A stretch of 64,000 nt of DNA from NCBI GenBank assembly GCA_037043235.1, contig JAWRVZ010000004.1:1764001-1828000 (forward strand), in the 5' to 3' direction. This document shows, one piece after another, positions 48,790 to 60,412 of the stretch. A program made the position numbers and the translations under genes. A model generated the notes under the pieces. It was not told the origin of the DNA and ran no database searches. It saw nothing but the letters and a program-made list of their open reading frames with translations. Origin of the DNA: Rhodeus uyekii (lineage: Eukaryota; Chordata; Actinopteri; Cypriniformes; Acheilognathidae). Position 1 is the stretch's first letter. Every line of letters starts with the position of its first letter.

Positions 48790-49846
48790 CAGTAATACCT
48801 TGAGATATGAAGGTATTGAACATAATATGGAAAACGAACGTAATATGGAAGTACAGTAGTACCTCAAGATACGAAAGGCTCAACTTATGAAAAATCCAAG
48901 TTACGAAAGCAAAGACGAAAATTTTTAATGCTCTACATACGAAAAGTTTTCAAGATACGAAAGGTTTCTGAAAGTCCGAGAATCGCCCCATAACAATTTT
49001 GAAACTCGCGCCGCACGCCGCCATCTTAGTTATAGTAGACTCGCCACCATCCTCCTGCTCTCCCATTGGTTCCTGATGCTAGCCAAGCCATGAGATCCTT
49101 CTCTCTAATTGGACAGCATCCCTCCCATCATGCATCTTCTATACGTACGTGCTGGCGTGCTTTAGCTCAGCCACTCCGCACCCGAAACTTTACATTTTTT
49201 ATGTGTTTTCGTAAAGTTAAGTGTACGTACTTACGTTTTCTGCCGTTTGTCCTCCTCCTCCTCTGCCGCCACTTTCGGAGATAGCCTCACTCGAAAGGTA
49301 AGCTTCGACATTTTACATTATTTCATTGTTTATAGGTCAATTTAGCTTTATTATGAAATTTAATGGGGTGTTTTTGGAGGGCTTTGAACGGCCATTTTAC
49401 ATGTAAAATGTGTTCCAAGATACGAAAAACTCATTATACGAAGGCCGCCTCGGAACGGATTAATTTCGTATCTCGAGGTACCACTGTATAGTGTTTCTTC
49501 CCGTGTAGTGTATTGGATAGATATTATTATTACATAGTTTTATTACACCATATTTATTATTATTAAACACACATAACTCATGCTACTCCCAGCATAATAG
49601 TCATGAATCACTCGTCGCCCCCGGTAACCTCCTGCTATAAAACCAAGGTGGCCCTCTAGTGGAGTCCATATGCAATTACCCCATAAATGAGGCGGGAAAT
49701 GAGCTGCTCTCAAACACCTAGCATCGGCGTCTTAACCGTGCTCGTATCTCAAATATGAACTCTTATCTCAAAGCAAAAAGTTTGCCAGAAGTCTTGCTCA
49801 TATCTCGTAATACTCGTATGTACGCTCATATCTCAAGGTATTACTG
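48790..49846. mobile_element. Outer TA-target element, interrupted by a second element
   Basis: The left end is CAGTAATACCTTGAGATATG and the right end, reverse-complemented, is CAGTAATACCTTGAGATATG also, with TA outside at 48788-48789 and 49847-49848. The interior is split by the 633-bp element at 48854-49486, only 64 bp from the left end. Without the insert the outer element is about 420 bp. Its right part has repeated ATCTCAAA and TCATATCTC words. The identical ends point to recent activity. Confidence 0.85.
48854..49486 (-). mobile_element. 630-bp TA-target non-autonomous transposon, copy 2 (nested)
   Basis: The left end CAGTAGTACCTCAAGATACG and the right end reverse-complemented CAGTGGTACCTCGAGATACG, flanked by TA at 48852-48853 and 49487-49488. 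It is the reverse complement of the copy at 34801-35430, with only scattered substitutions and small indels (one of about 8 bp near ACGAAAA, and one in the CGTA run). No transposase is present. The 72-codon frame 49066-49284 also appears in the other copy and is a shared non-coding feature. Confidence 0.9.
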
Positions 49847-49848
49847 TA

Positions 49849-49865
49849 TAGATAGACGGATAGAC

Positions 49866-49902
<37 letters not shown>
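49849..49902. repeat. GATA/GA microsatellite
   Basis: GATAGA units pass into an uninterrupted GA run, directly against the TA target site of the outer element at 48790-49846. Confidence 0.9.
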
Positions 49903-50529
49903 AGAGAAGTATTTTTTGCATTTTAAATGTACAGTTCTAAATGTCATGAAGCAACAGCGTTGTCTTATTTTCCTGTTGGAATTAGCACCAGATTTTTAGT
50001 TTCAAGTTCCACATTCATGCAGGCAGTATTCATTTGTTGCCTCTAAAGACATCAAGGAAAAGAAATATATAAATAAGATGGATTAGGTGATGTCGTGCAG
50101 CTCACAGATGTTAGAATGTTTATACAAAATGCAATTGGTAAAGCTTTCGAGCGGCAATGTAATGCCTTTACTTTTTATGTCATTTTGTCAAGTCTCATTT
50201 TGAGCTAATGTGTCCTGGAACAACACTTTTGTTCTGCAAATTATGAAGAAAGACAGTCCGTTTACATTCAGATTTCAAACCTCCTAGTGTTTTATAAAGG
50301 AATTTGTAGTCAGAGAGGGATTGGTGTTATTGTTGCATAAGAGGTTGACTTAAGCTCTATATCCACATGAATGATTAGTATAATATTAATATTTAATAAT
50401 AATATTTATCTTGAGGTGGTTAAGGTTATATATCTTTATGCATGAATTATAATTTTTTTTTTTACTTTTTATGCATGATACCATATATTAAATCTGTGTG
50501 TGAAAATACACACACACATATACAGTATG

Positions 50530-50531
<2 letters not shown>

Positions 50532-50595
<64 letters not shown>
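50532..50595. repeat. (TA)n microsatellite
   Basis: About 32 TA units. Beyond it, at 50640-50712, a CA/TG-rich inverted stretch (CACACACATACATAC ... TATGTGTGTGTGTG) and matching AACATTAATGCAACA / TGTTGCATTAATGTT words form a palindrome of about 100 bp. Confidence 0.95.
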
Positions 50596-50597
<2 letters not shown>

Positions 50598-50623
50598 ATG
50601 CTATCTCTTTGGTCTTTTTTGGG

Positions 50624-50745
50624 GGGGGTTTGGTTTGTGAACATTAATGCAACACATACATACACACACACATACATACAAATATGTATATGTGTGTGTA
50701 TGTGTGTGTGTGTTGCATTAATGTTAACAAACCAAACATCCAAAA
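50624..50745. repeat. Palindromic (hairpin) sequence
   Basis: The arm GGGTTTGGTTTGTGAACATT-AATGCAACACATACA is matched by the inverted arm TGTGTTGCATTAATGTTAAC-AAACCAAACATCC. The centre is CA/TG microsatellite. A near-perfect inverted repeat of roughly 45 bp per arm is seen with a centre of about 35 bp. It may be a small foldback element. Confidence 0.75.
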
Positions 50746-52612
50746 AAATGACCAAAGAGATAGCCCTCTTCCAAACTCACATCGTACATTCGGTTGCGTA
50801 ATGTTGCTGTGTTGGACCTATACAAATGTGCAAACATTCTCAATTCCTTGTACAGTAATTAGATGGAAAAAGCAGCCAAGTCTATAGGCTTTATGTTTTC
50901 AGTAATGTGACAAAATTGTAATAGTCCATGTCTCAAGTAGATGTGTTTACATGATATGTTCCTGCTTTTTGTCCTAATGAGGCTAAGAGTCCACTTCTGC
51001 ACTGTGTAAACATAGTCAGTGACTGAGAGGTTATAGTGCAACTTAATCTTCAACATTAATTTGAGGTTATTTAAACAATCTGTGAACAATTTTGCAATTA
51101 CTATCCCTTTTTCATGCATTCTTTTGATTTTTAATGGGCTGTTCAGCTAGTTGCTTTTGGCCAAATGTGTGTTGTTGCATTTTTCATGTACAAGAAAGCT
51201 GTCAGAAAGTCGCGAGTTAATTTTAGGCATTTTCATTTCGAGTTTGTTGCTGAAGTTTCTCAACACGAGGACCAAAGACGTGTCAGTTCTGATAAAACAT
51301 GCAGCAGAATAAACTGATCAGAGGCAAAGCAGATATGTCCAAATCACCTGTTTGAAAAACACAACAGGGAAAGAAGAAGTGCATGTGATCCATAGTATAC
51401 CACCTTATTTGTAAGACAAGGCTGTGTGCTATGCCCCAGGCGTGTGTGGCTAATTCCGTATCCCTTGACTTTAGTGATGTGATTGCTTATTAATGTAATG
51501 TGAGCTGTAATGAAGATGAATGCTGTTAATGCAACCAAGGCGTTTTTCAGAGCCGAGTAGACGAATGGTTTTGACTCTTGACCAACCAAATCATTCCCTA
51601 ATCCATTTGTGCATGCTTTTCACTCGCTGAAGACAATTGAAGATGCCTTTCACATGTCCAAAACAAACCAAATCACCATAGTCCTATGGGCCAGATTTCT
51701 GTCACTCATTGAATGCTGGGGATTTACAGCTTAGTATGTATTATTCATTATTGTACATTATTCATTACTTGAAATAAAATAAAATAAATGCTAAACAACT
51801 ATGAAAAAATAAAAATAAATTCAAAATAAATAACAGCTATAATAGTATCTCAGTGAAACTAAAATAATGTACTTTAGATTTTGATTTATTCTCTTTTGGT
51901 TCCTTAAATGGACAGCATATTGTGGATATTAAGGTCTGTAATTCTAATTAAAAAGGTTCCGCATTTTTGGAAATAAATTCACTCAAATTAAAGCTGTTTC
52001 ACATATGTTGTTGGTATTGTTCATGCCTCACTTTACTTTGAAAATGGTCTTAGTCTTGTTTCCTGGTTTGCCATGTGACCTTTGCCTCTCGTATGATTTT
52101 GGCTGTACCCGAAAACTTGCCTCGCTGTCCTTTGGACAATAACTCTGCACGCAGTGTTTGCACACTAAGTTATCTCACAAAAGGGACCTCTGAGGCAGGA
52201 TTGCAGTTTAATGATCTACAGCAAAAAAGAGTGAGCTTTGTTGAGAACTAAAATATTTAATAAATTAAGTAGTAATTTCTTGCTAGAAATCACATCAGAG
52301 GTGGAAGACATTAGTCAAAATCCTACATTGACATAAACTGATCAGTAACCGCAATTTTCAGATGCCATCTTTCTTTTTCTAGCTCAACTGACACTGAATG
52401 GAACTGGATTTGGGGGTATCAAAAGCAGTGAAGGATACTTCGATGCTTTCTTCAAAAATTTATCAGATGAAGGTATCTCAGGAGACAGGAAGTGAAGCTA
52501 ACATTGGATTTGGACTTGCTTTGATACCTTCCTACCTTGGAATGCATCCTCCAAAGGCAGCATTTTTAAGTTTTTGAATGCAGCCTATGTCTTATACTTC
52601 CCTTGTCAATTG

Positions 52613-52877
52613 TGTCATGTTCTGATTGGTTTAGCGTCATGATTGTGAGTCATTAGTCCATTTATTTAAGCCCTCATGTGTGCCTTGTTGTTTTGTTGGG
52701 TACTGAAGTAAGTAGCTGCAGGAAATAGTCTATAGTCAAGTTCATGTTTATGGTTTATGTTAAGCTTAGATTTTTTTTTTATAGTTAGTTTCATGCTTTG
52801 GATTTTCACCATTAAATAAACTGCACTTGGATTCATTGGATCATCGCCCTCATCTTCTCTGTGTCAGCACTGTTACA
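52613..52877 (+). mobile_element. Probable solo LTR
   Basis: The unit starts TGTCATGTTCTG and ends AGCACTGTTACA, giving TG...CA ends. It has CATTTATTTAAGCC as a TATA-like site and ATTAAATAAACTGC as a poly(A) signal about 60 bp before the end. This order fits an LTR in sense with negr1. The flanking five bases (AATTG, AGCTG) match at only three positions, so the ends or the duplication are degraded. Confidence 0.55.
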
Positions 52878-53882
52878 AGCTGATTGTTTGCACTTTAGTC
52901 TTGTGGTGATTCTAGATGAGTCATAACAATAATCAATAGTTTCATTTACACATGATTTGTGCTACAGTGATAAACCGCCAACAACAAAATAGCCCTGTTT
53001 GTCCCTAAATGGCCATAATTGTGGGCTGGAATGTAATCATCTTTTTTCCTTTATTTTTTTATTAATTTTTTGTACTTTGTGTGTAGTTAGTAAAATGCAT
53101 TTTCTAATATTAGCATAATGCAGTTGTGTATATTACATTGTAGTTTAAATTCACTTCGCATTCTTTTCTCTTTCACAGCTATTATTGCCTGAACAGTGTA
53201 TATTTAAAAAGTCAGGGCTTCATCAGGGTTTGTCCTGATTTGTATTCACCTTATTTGTGGTATTTGTAAATGCAATTAAAGACCTCATCCTGTTACTGGC
53301 TTGACATTTTACTCTAATAATTATGTCCATGCACGGACATGCATTTATGATTTGACATATTCGTATCACTGAAAGAATTTCCAACGTTCCAGCTGTATGC
53401 ATTGGGCTGTGCAGTACATTGCAGCCAACCAAGCATATGCTAAAAGCAAGGCCTGATTTTATGGAACGTTGAGATTTATCAGTGAAGAAATGCAATGTTA
53501 CTTGGCACATTCCTACAGTCCATTATTTTTGGATGATCTGAAGTGTGACTGCAATTGTAGCAGGTTTCACAGTTAAGCAAGAGCAAATGTAGATTTGCAA
53601 AAATTCCTGAACATTGTAAAGCAATGAAAGGGTCTTTATGTCTGCAAGACTGGATAAGAAGGCTACGGGGGAGACCTTTGGATGCCATTCAGTGTCATTT
53701 TACTTCAGTAGAAGCCTAGCATAAAAACTAGCAAGAAGAAGTCAATCTTAACAGTTGTTCAGGGCTTACAATAGGCTTTTGAAATCAATGAAAGACATTA
53801 GTTCTGTTCCAAAACCTATACTGAACTGCCTTGCTGCCAACTGCCTACATAAGCAGCAATTGATTTCAATAGAGTTTACTGT

Positions 53883-54718
53883 TAAAGGCAAAATATGTAA
53901 TATTTTTGCATTAAAATATCCAAGAACCGCTGGCGCATTGCTATATGTTTTGTGTACATACATTATCACAAGTGCTTCCAACAATGTACAACAACATGTC
54001 TCTTTAACCAGTGGAACGTCCCTCTTCATTGAATCGCCTGCCAATGGCATCATGTCCGCGTTATCCTCGGTTTCTGCTTTTACTGCCATAGAAACCATGG
54101 CAACAGTGAGTCCCATGAAATGTAGAAGTAGTAGTTGTAGCATCTAGCACGACACTCTCTTGTACTTTCGCACAGCTGTCATGGACCACAATTCGAAACA
54201 TAAATGTAAGGATGAATCAAATGACCCAAGAAGAGTTTTGGACAAGACGAGGAATAAAACAAGAATCAATATCAGCACGACATTTGCTAACAATGTCTAC
54301 GGGAGTGTAATTAAATATAGTGTGCATTATACATTTTGCCTTTTTACAAATGTACTTTTGGTATAGTGTTTGTACAGTTTGAGTGTTTTGTACATGTAAA
54401 ACTCCCCTGCGTTACTCTATTTAATTAGACAAACAAAGTGATAAGTATGAGTTGTAAATTTGCAGTAAACATTGTTATTTGCGGCTAATTTATTAGAATG
54501 AAATAAAATCATGTGATCAAAGTTAACGTTTATAAAACTTTATTTCGTTACCTCATCCATGAATGTGATTTGTGAGTCCAATCGGATTGATTTCCATTGG
54601 CAGTGATGGTGAAGACGACACTTTTCATCATTCCACGCTCCTTCACTGCGTCATCAAGCTACGCCTTTGTTATGAATATGCAAACTCTAGTGGCCAAAAT
54701 TACACACTGTGCCTTGTT
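53883..54718. repeat. Possible MITE, 'aaggcacagtgtgtaat' ends
   Basis: The left end AAAGGCAAAATATGTAATATTTTTG and the right end reverse-complemented AAGGCACAGTGTGTAATTTTGG are similar inverted copies. The interior includes AAAATATCCAAGAACCGCTG and CTAGTGGCCAAAATTACACA, wording I know from fish repeats. The two opposing open frames of about 125-130 codons (53755-54147) partly lie in it and are not regarded as genes. Boundaries are uncertain. Confidence 0.45.
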
Positions 54719-56984
54719 TAACATGTTGCTAAGGTAATGGATTAACATTCTGATAAGCATGAAAAAATAGTGTAAAATATTATATTTTTAATGACACCTT
54801 TTTTATGATATACTGCATAGTTTTCAACCACGAAGAACTGAAAATGGCTGCATAGGAAGGCATCAAGGCACGTCCAAATCCGATGTTAGGTTATCTTCCT
54901 GTCTCCTGAGATACTTTCATCTGATCAATTTTTGAAGGCAGCATAGATGTATACTTCTCTGCCTTTGATATCTCACAATCCTGTGTATTCTATTCATTGA
55001 CAGTAAAGATGACATCTGAAGTTTGCTTTTGAATGTGAGTAAATGTATGTTTTCGATCAACGTTTTCCACTTTTGATGTAATTTCTAGCAATAAATTTAG
55101 TATTGTAGTAAGTAAATATTTGCTTAGTTATCAAAGCCCTCTCAAAGCTTTCTCTGTTTTGTGGTACTTCATTAGTACAGCAAAACAGTTATACAGCTAC
55201 AAAAAGTTGCCTCAGAAGTTTGTCGAAAACAGTTTTGTGAGGTACCTTTGTGCGCTAACGTCATTGACATATAGGGCCACAACAAGTCAGCTGCCTAAGC
55301 TTTCAGACACAGTCAGTGTCTGTATTTAATGTAGTTCTGGTATGCGCTGGACGCACATTATGCTGTGTCCTTTGTCATTTTCTGTGATGTAAATGTAGGT
55401 TTGGAATCTAGAAATTAGAAGTAATAAAAGGCCTCACTGATTGAACCACTTGCTCCCCAAAACTGTGAACTATGCAGCTCTGACGCACACACTAACAAAA
55501 GACTTTAATACATTTTCATAAATGACTCTATGAATTATGCCCCTTTGATATTATAAGGCTTCACAGATAAATAACTGATTGTCTGGAGTGCCCATCTTCC
55601 CTGCACAGTACAATATGACTCCTATTCTTCAGCGTGATAGGCTAAAAGCCAATTTGTCTATTTACATAGATTTGTGACAGTGTGGTTAATGATTTCATTC
55701 AACTCAATACTTTTGTCCACAGTGCATATACTCTATTGGGCACACAAAGCCTATGTTCCCTTAGCATGAATGTTATTTATAAGGATTGGATGTGTTAGAG
55801 AAAGAACATGATGTTATTCTTGAATTTTAAATGGAAAACTTAATGAATTAATAAATCCTGGTTGCTAAACCCAGTGCTGGCAAACAGAATAGGACAATGA
55901 GGTGGAGACAGCAATTGGAGCAGTCTCTCTGTTTATAAGCTGATAAGTCATGGACTGATGAGTCCATTCCTTAATTGTGAAGAAAACTCATTTTAGCCTC
56001 TGGCTGAAGAGGTGGGTTATTAATTGATCTTGTAATTAAAATAACATGTTATACTTGTTGGGAGGATAAAGGTGCGGGACTATATAAATCATCCCTTCCT
56101 CCAAAGCGTCTTTGTAACATGTGATAAATTAATTATTGTTGGTCGGGAGATGTGCCAGTTAGTCATCCTGTACGTCCGGCCGACACCAACATTAGTGAAC
56201 TTGAAATTCAGACATGCTGTGATATTATAAAACCTATTAAGAGGAAAAATAATAAACTGGATTAGCATGTGGTTTCAGTTAACCCACTAACCTCTGGATT
56301 CAGCGTGATAATAGAAAATCCTATTTCACTTCACATTTGTTTTCCCCTTGAAAGATCAGGTTATACAAAGCTTAGATTTATCCCAACAATAAAAATATTA
56401 TTCAACAGCAGCCTATTTTGAATTAGTCAACCTGCTTTTTATTTGGTATGTGTCAAATCTGTGCATGAAAGAAAAATCACAAAGGCGCTTAACCCTAGGG
56501 AGCCTTGTTTGGCATATATTGATGTATTCACTGATTTGTGAGGTGCTGTGTTCACAGGTATTCTCAAACATAATCTCTGCCTTGTCATTTTAATTTGCGT
56601 TTGTGATCAAGCCGCAACTGGCAAATTTGTCAAACAGTAAGCCCCACAGCATCCATTTTTCATGCCAACTTTGCTATTTTCAGACCCTCCCATCTGGTAC
56701 GAGCTTAGAAACTCACCAATGATTTACAGTTGCACTCTTTTGTTATGAAGCCTGTAAATGACAAGGATTGTAGAGCATTTTGCATTAGCCAATACTGGTA
56801 TGCGACTGGTGTAATGAGAGCTCCTTAAAATACTAATGTAATTGTTTCTTAAAAGCTGTCAATATGAGTTTAATACTAATGTTTTTCCCTGTTCTCTTGT
56901 TGTGTGGTTTATTACATTACGACTTGTGCTCTGTTAACATTATGAAAAAAGTGCTTCACTCAAAAAAATCTATATTTTTTTCTC

Positions 56985-57165
56985 ATGTTGTTACAAACCT
57001 ATATGACATATAATGACTGTCAGTGGGCTCCAAAGCGACATGATTGCACCATATTTACTTTGATTTTCTGAATAGTTGGAACATTCTTTAAAATATTTTT
57101 TTTTGTGTTCTGCAGAAGAAAAACAGTCATACAGGTTTGGTTCGACAGTAATGTGCTTTATTATA
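56985..57165 (+). repeat. Cyprinid repeat fragment, 'aacctgtatgac' family
   Basis: CATGTTGTTACAAACCTATA and, near the end, GTGTTCTGCAGAAGAAAAAC plus AGTCATACAGGTTTGG repeat in inverted orientation. It belongs to the same wording as the foldback at 17866-18055 but is more decayed. Confidence 0.5.
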
Positions 57166-58320
57166 AATTGCACTTTGTGGAGGGTTTTGTGTATACTATG
57201 CGGATTCTTGTTAAATGGTCTTCTTTCAAAATCAATCAAAATGTATCAAAATTGGCATCATTTCTGAATTCTGTCTTTTGAATTGTTTTGTGTTTTGTAC
57301 CAAATATAGTTGGTAAAATTATTTCTCCCAAAAAATGTCTTCAGTAACTAGCTGATACATTCACTTCTTTTGTACTATACAATGTTTTGATGTTTGAAAT
57401 TAGATGACTTGTTGAGTTCTGTCCCTCCGGACCCTTTATCACTGCAGTATATGTGCTCAAACGATTTTAATTAATATGAAAAGTTGCGGTTGCAGTTGTG
57501 GCTAATGCTTTGTTTTCCTCCCTGGGTAGTTCTTGCTAATGCAGCTTTATAATGAACTGGATCATCCCTCAGTGAGGACAGATGCAGTGGTTTGTTAGAT
57601 ACGAGAAGTTAGCTGTTTGGATATATATCAGAGCCAGCTTCTCTTGTGCTATTAGGCAGCCTGCCAAGGCATGCCAATAGCTTACAATACAGCACAAATC
57701 TCAGTGATGAATGACACAGAAAGATACATACCATATCTCACCCTCAGCAGATTTCAGCCGCTCTCAAATCTCTTTTTCTATGTGCAAAACACATAAGCTG
57801 AATTAACTTGAAATCCACTTGTGTAACCTCCAATATGGAGGTGTTTTTTTGTTTGTTTTTTGCAGATCTGAAGCATGTACACACATAACAGATGCATAGA
57901 TGTTTCTAGTAAATGCACCCTTGGATTCTCTCACGTTGGCTCTATATGCAGAGAATTTTCTGATCCTGCCTCTGAATGCTGTATTATAGCATCCAAATCC
58001 ATTTAAAGTGAGCTCACGCTGATTAACGGGCCAGAGAGGGTGTGAAATATTGCGACTACATCCCAACTGAAATGTCAGGTAGTGTGGCAAATGTTTGAAG
58101 TGAACAGAGCTTGAGATTCTGTTTTCTGTTAAAGTCTGAACTCACAAATCCGGACACTTTCATATCACCTGACTGACACCTGATTTGAATCGCCAAAATC
58201 TTGTTCTCTGCCAAGACTGGCGGTTCTAAATAAGTATTCGCTTATTACTTTTATATATATACACAGTACATATTTATACATTATACGGAAATATATATGT
58301 ATAATTTCACATATACATGC

Positions 58321-58321
<1 letters not shown>

Positions 58322-58373
<52 letters not shown>
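58322..58373. repeat. (TA)n microsatellite
   Basis: About 26 TA units directly against the left end of the Tc1-like element, which inserted at a TA. Confidence 0.95.
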
Positions 58374-58376
<3 letters not shown>

Positions 58377-59912
58377 GTCCTTCTCAAAAAATTAGCATAT
58401 TGTGATAAAAGTTCATTATTTTCCATAATGCAAAGATACAAATTAAACTTTCATTATTTTAGATTCATTGCACACCAACTGAAATATTTCAGGTGTTTTA
58501 TTGTTTTAATACTGATGATTTTGGCATACAGCTCATGAAAACCCAAAATTCCTGTCTCAAAAAATTAGCATATTTCATCCGACCAATAAAAGAAAAGTGT
58601 TTTTAATACAAAAAAAGTCAACCTTGAAATAATTATGTTCAGTTATGCTCTCAATACTTGGTCGGGAATCCTTTTGCAGCAATGACTGCTTCAATGTGGC
58701 GTGGCATGGAGGCAATCAGCCTGTGGCACTGCTGAGGTGTTATGGAGGCCCAGGATGCTTCGATAGCGGCCTTAAGCTCATCCAGAGTGTTGGGTCTTGC
58801 GTCTTTCAACTTTCTCTTCACAATATCCCATAGATTCTCTATGGGGTTCAGGTCAGGAGAGTTGGCAGGCCAACTGAGCACAGTAATACCATGGTCAGTA
58901 AACCATTTACCAGTGGTTTTGGCACTGTGAGCATAAAGCTTTTCAGCAGATGGAAGCATGAAGTGCTCCAAAATCTCCTGATAGCTAGCTGCATTGACCC
59001 TGCCCTTGATAAAACACAGTGGACCAACACCAGCAGCTGACATGTCACCCCAGACCATCACTGACTGTGGGTACTTGACACTGAACTTCAGGCATTTCCT
59101 TCTCTCCAGTCTTCCTCCAGACTCTGGCACCTTGATTTCCGAATGACATGCAACATTTGCTTTCATCCGAAAAAAGTACTTTGGACCACTGAGCAACTGT
59201 CCAGAGCTGCTTCTCTGTAGCCCAGCGCTTCTGCCGCTGTTTCTGGTTCAAAAGTGGCTTGAGCTGGGGAATGCGGCACCTGTAGCCCATTTCCTGCACA
59301 CGCCTGTGCACGGTGGCTCTGGACTCAGTCCACTGCTTCTTCAGGTCCCCCAAGGTCTGGAATCGGTCCTTCTCCACAATATTCCTCAGGGTCCGGTCAC
59401 CTCTTCTCGTTGTGCAGCATTTTTTGATACACTTTTTCCGTCCCACAGACTTCCCACTGAGGTGCCTTGATACAGCACTCTAGGAACAGCCTATTCGTTC
59501 TGAAATTTCTTTCTGTGTCTTACCCTCTCGCTTGAGTGTCAATGATGGCCTTCTGGACAGCAGTCAGGTCGGCAGTCTTACCCATGACTGCAGTTTTGAG
59601 TAATGAACCAGGCTGTTTTTTTTTTTAAAAAGCCTCAGGAACCTTTTGCAGGTGTTTAGAGTTAATTAGTTTATTCAGATGATAAAGTTAATACCTCGTT
59701 TAGAAAACCTTTTCATGATATGCTAATTTTTTGAGAATTTTGGGTTTTCATGAGCTGTATGCCAAAATCATCAGTATTAAAACAATAAAACACCTGAAAT
59801 ATTTCAGTTGGTGTGCAATGAATCTAAAATAATGAAAGTTTAATTTGTATCATTACATTATGGAAAATAATGAACTTTTATCGCAATATGCTAATTTTCT
59901 GAGAAGGACCTG
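58374..59912 (-). mobile_element. Tc1-like transposon with long inverted repeats
   Basis: The element is 1539 bp. Inverted repeats of about 200 bp (58374-58574 and 59718-59912) start CAGGTCCTTCTCAAAAAATT and end with a second internal site CTCAAAAAATTAGCATAT. This is the IR/DR layout with two transposase sites per end. The left flank is TA. The right flank reads TGTATATA, where TG probably comes from a mutated TA or from the adjacent TG/TA microsatellite. The transposase on the minus strand is dead. Confidence 0.93.
58651..59585 (-). pseudogene. Tc1-like transposase pseudogene
   Basis: The start MGKTADLTAVQKAIIDT at 59585 is followed by a single-base frameshift (GACACTCAAGCGAGAGGGTAA) and soon by an in-frame TAG where the family has a Gln codon. 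Another frame then reads MGRKKCIKKCC through VLFSDESKCCMSFGNQGARV (first catalytic Asp). A further frame reads KYPQSVMVWGDMSAAGVGPL to the end KGFPTKY and includes SPDLNPIENLWDIVKRKL (catalytic Glu). The stretch with the second catalytic Asp (FQQD.APAHS in the family) is deleted in frame after LPSAEKLY, joined to AHSAKTT. It is therefore inactive for several reasons. Confidence 0.92.
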
Positions 59913-59914
59913 TG

Positions 59915-60004
<90 letters not shown>
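59913..60004. repeat. (TA)n(TG)n microsatellite
   Basis: A short TA run is followed by about 38 TG units between the Tc1-like element and the LTR-like unit. Confidence 0.95.
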
Positions 60005-60010
<6 letters not shown>

Positions 60011-60408
60011 AAACGTGGAGCGTGTGCGATGCGGAGACAAAGGCGAGGAGAAGCAGGTTCCAAACCGAAACTCTCTTTATTCATAAACTCGAAACAAAAG
60101 ACTGAACACAAACCAAAACAGCACTTAGCAGTGCAAACTCGGAACACTGGGAAACACAGACAACAACATCCACACACTGAGACAACATCCACACACTGAG
60201 ACAACATCCACACACTGAGACAACATCCACAACTAACATCAACAAGAGACAAAGACATGGGAACACAGGAGGGTATAAATGAACAAACATAGAATTAGGA
60301 ACAGCTGACGGGACTTGGGCAGTGATTAGACACAGACGGGAGTGTGCAGGACCTGGAAGATGCATAAAGGAACCCGGATGTGACGGATGTGACAAGACAA
60401 GACTGTGA

Positions 60409-60410
<2 letters not shown>
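60005..60410 (-). mobile_element. Probable solo LTR with internal 19-bp tandem repeat
   Basis: The unit runs TGTTATAAACG to AGACTGTGACA. Read on the minus strand it starts TGTCACAGTCTT, contains TTCATTTATACCCTCC as a TATA-like site and GAATAAAGAGAG as the poly(A) signal, and ends with CGTTTATAACA. Its end shares CGTGTGCGATGCGGA with the LTR at 10917-11262, so the two families are related. A 19-bp unit (ACAACATCCACACACTGAG) is repeated over three times at about 60164-60232. The flanks GTGTG and AAATA do not match; both lie in microsatellites, so a duplication may have been lost. Confidence 0.7.

Positions 60411-60412
<2 letters not shown>

Larger units (their letters stand above)
52410..54970. 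repeat. Inverted repeat pair of about 120 bp (unclassified element)
   Basis: The left copy (about 52425-52540) contains TTCAAAAATTTATCAGATGA, AGGTATCTCAGGAGACAGGA and GATTTGGACTTGCTTTGATA. The right copy (about 54850-54970), reverse-complemented, contains TTCAAAAATTGATCAGATGA, AAGTATCTCAGGAGACAGGA and GATTTGGACGTGCCTTGATG. They are separated by about 2.3 kb that includes a solo LTR and another repeat. This looks like one large foldback or two oppositely placed copies of a family I cannot name. Confidence 0.7.

Noticed and set aside
49066..49284. 72-codon frame in the 630-bp element
   Set aside because: The same frame appears in the copy at 34801-35430, is short and has no transposase motif.
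53755..54147. Opposing open frames of 130 and 125 codons
   Set aside because: They overlap on both strands with no domain and partly lie in a repeat with inverted ends.
60160..60240. CRISPR-like array
   Set aside because: The 19-bp repeats are head-to-tail with no spacers and sit inside an LTR in a vertebrate intron, so they are a tandem repeat.
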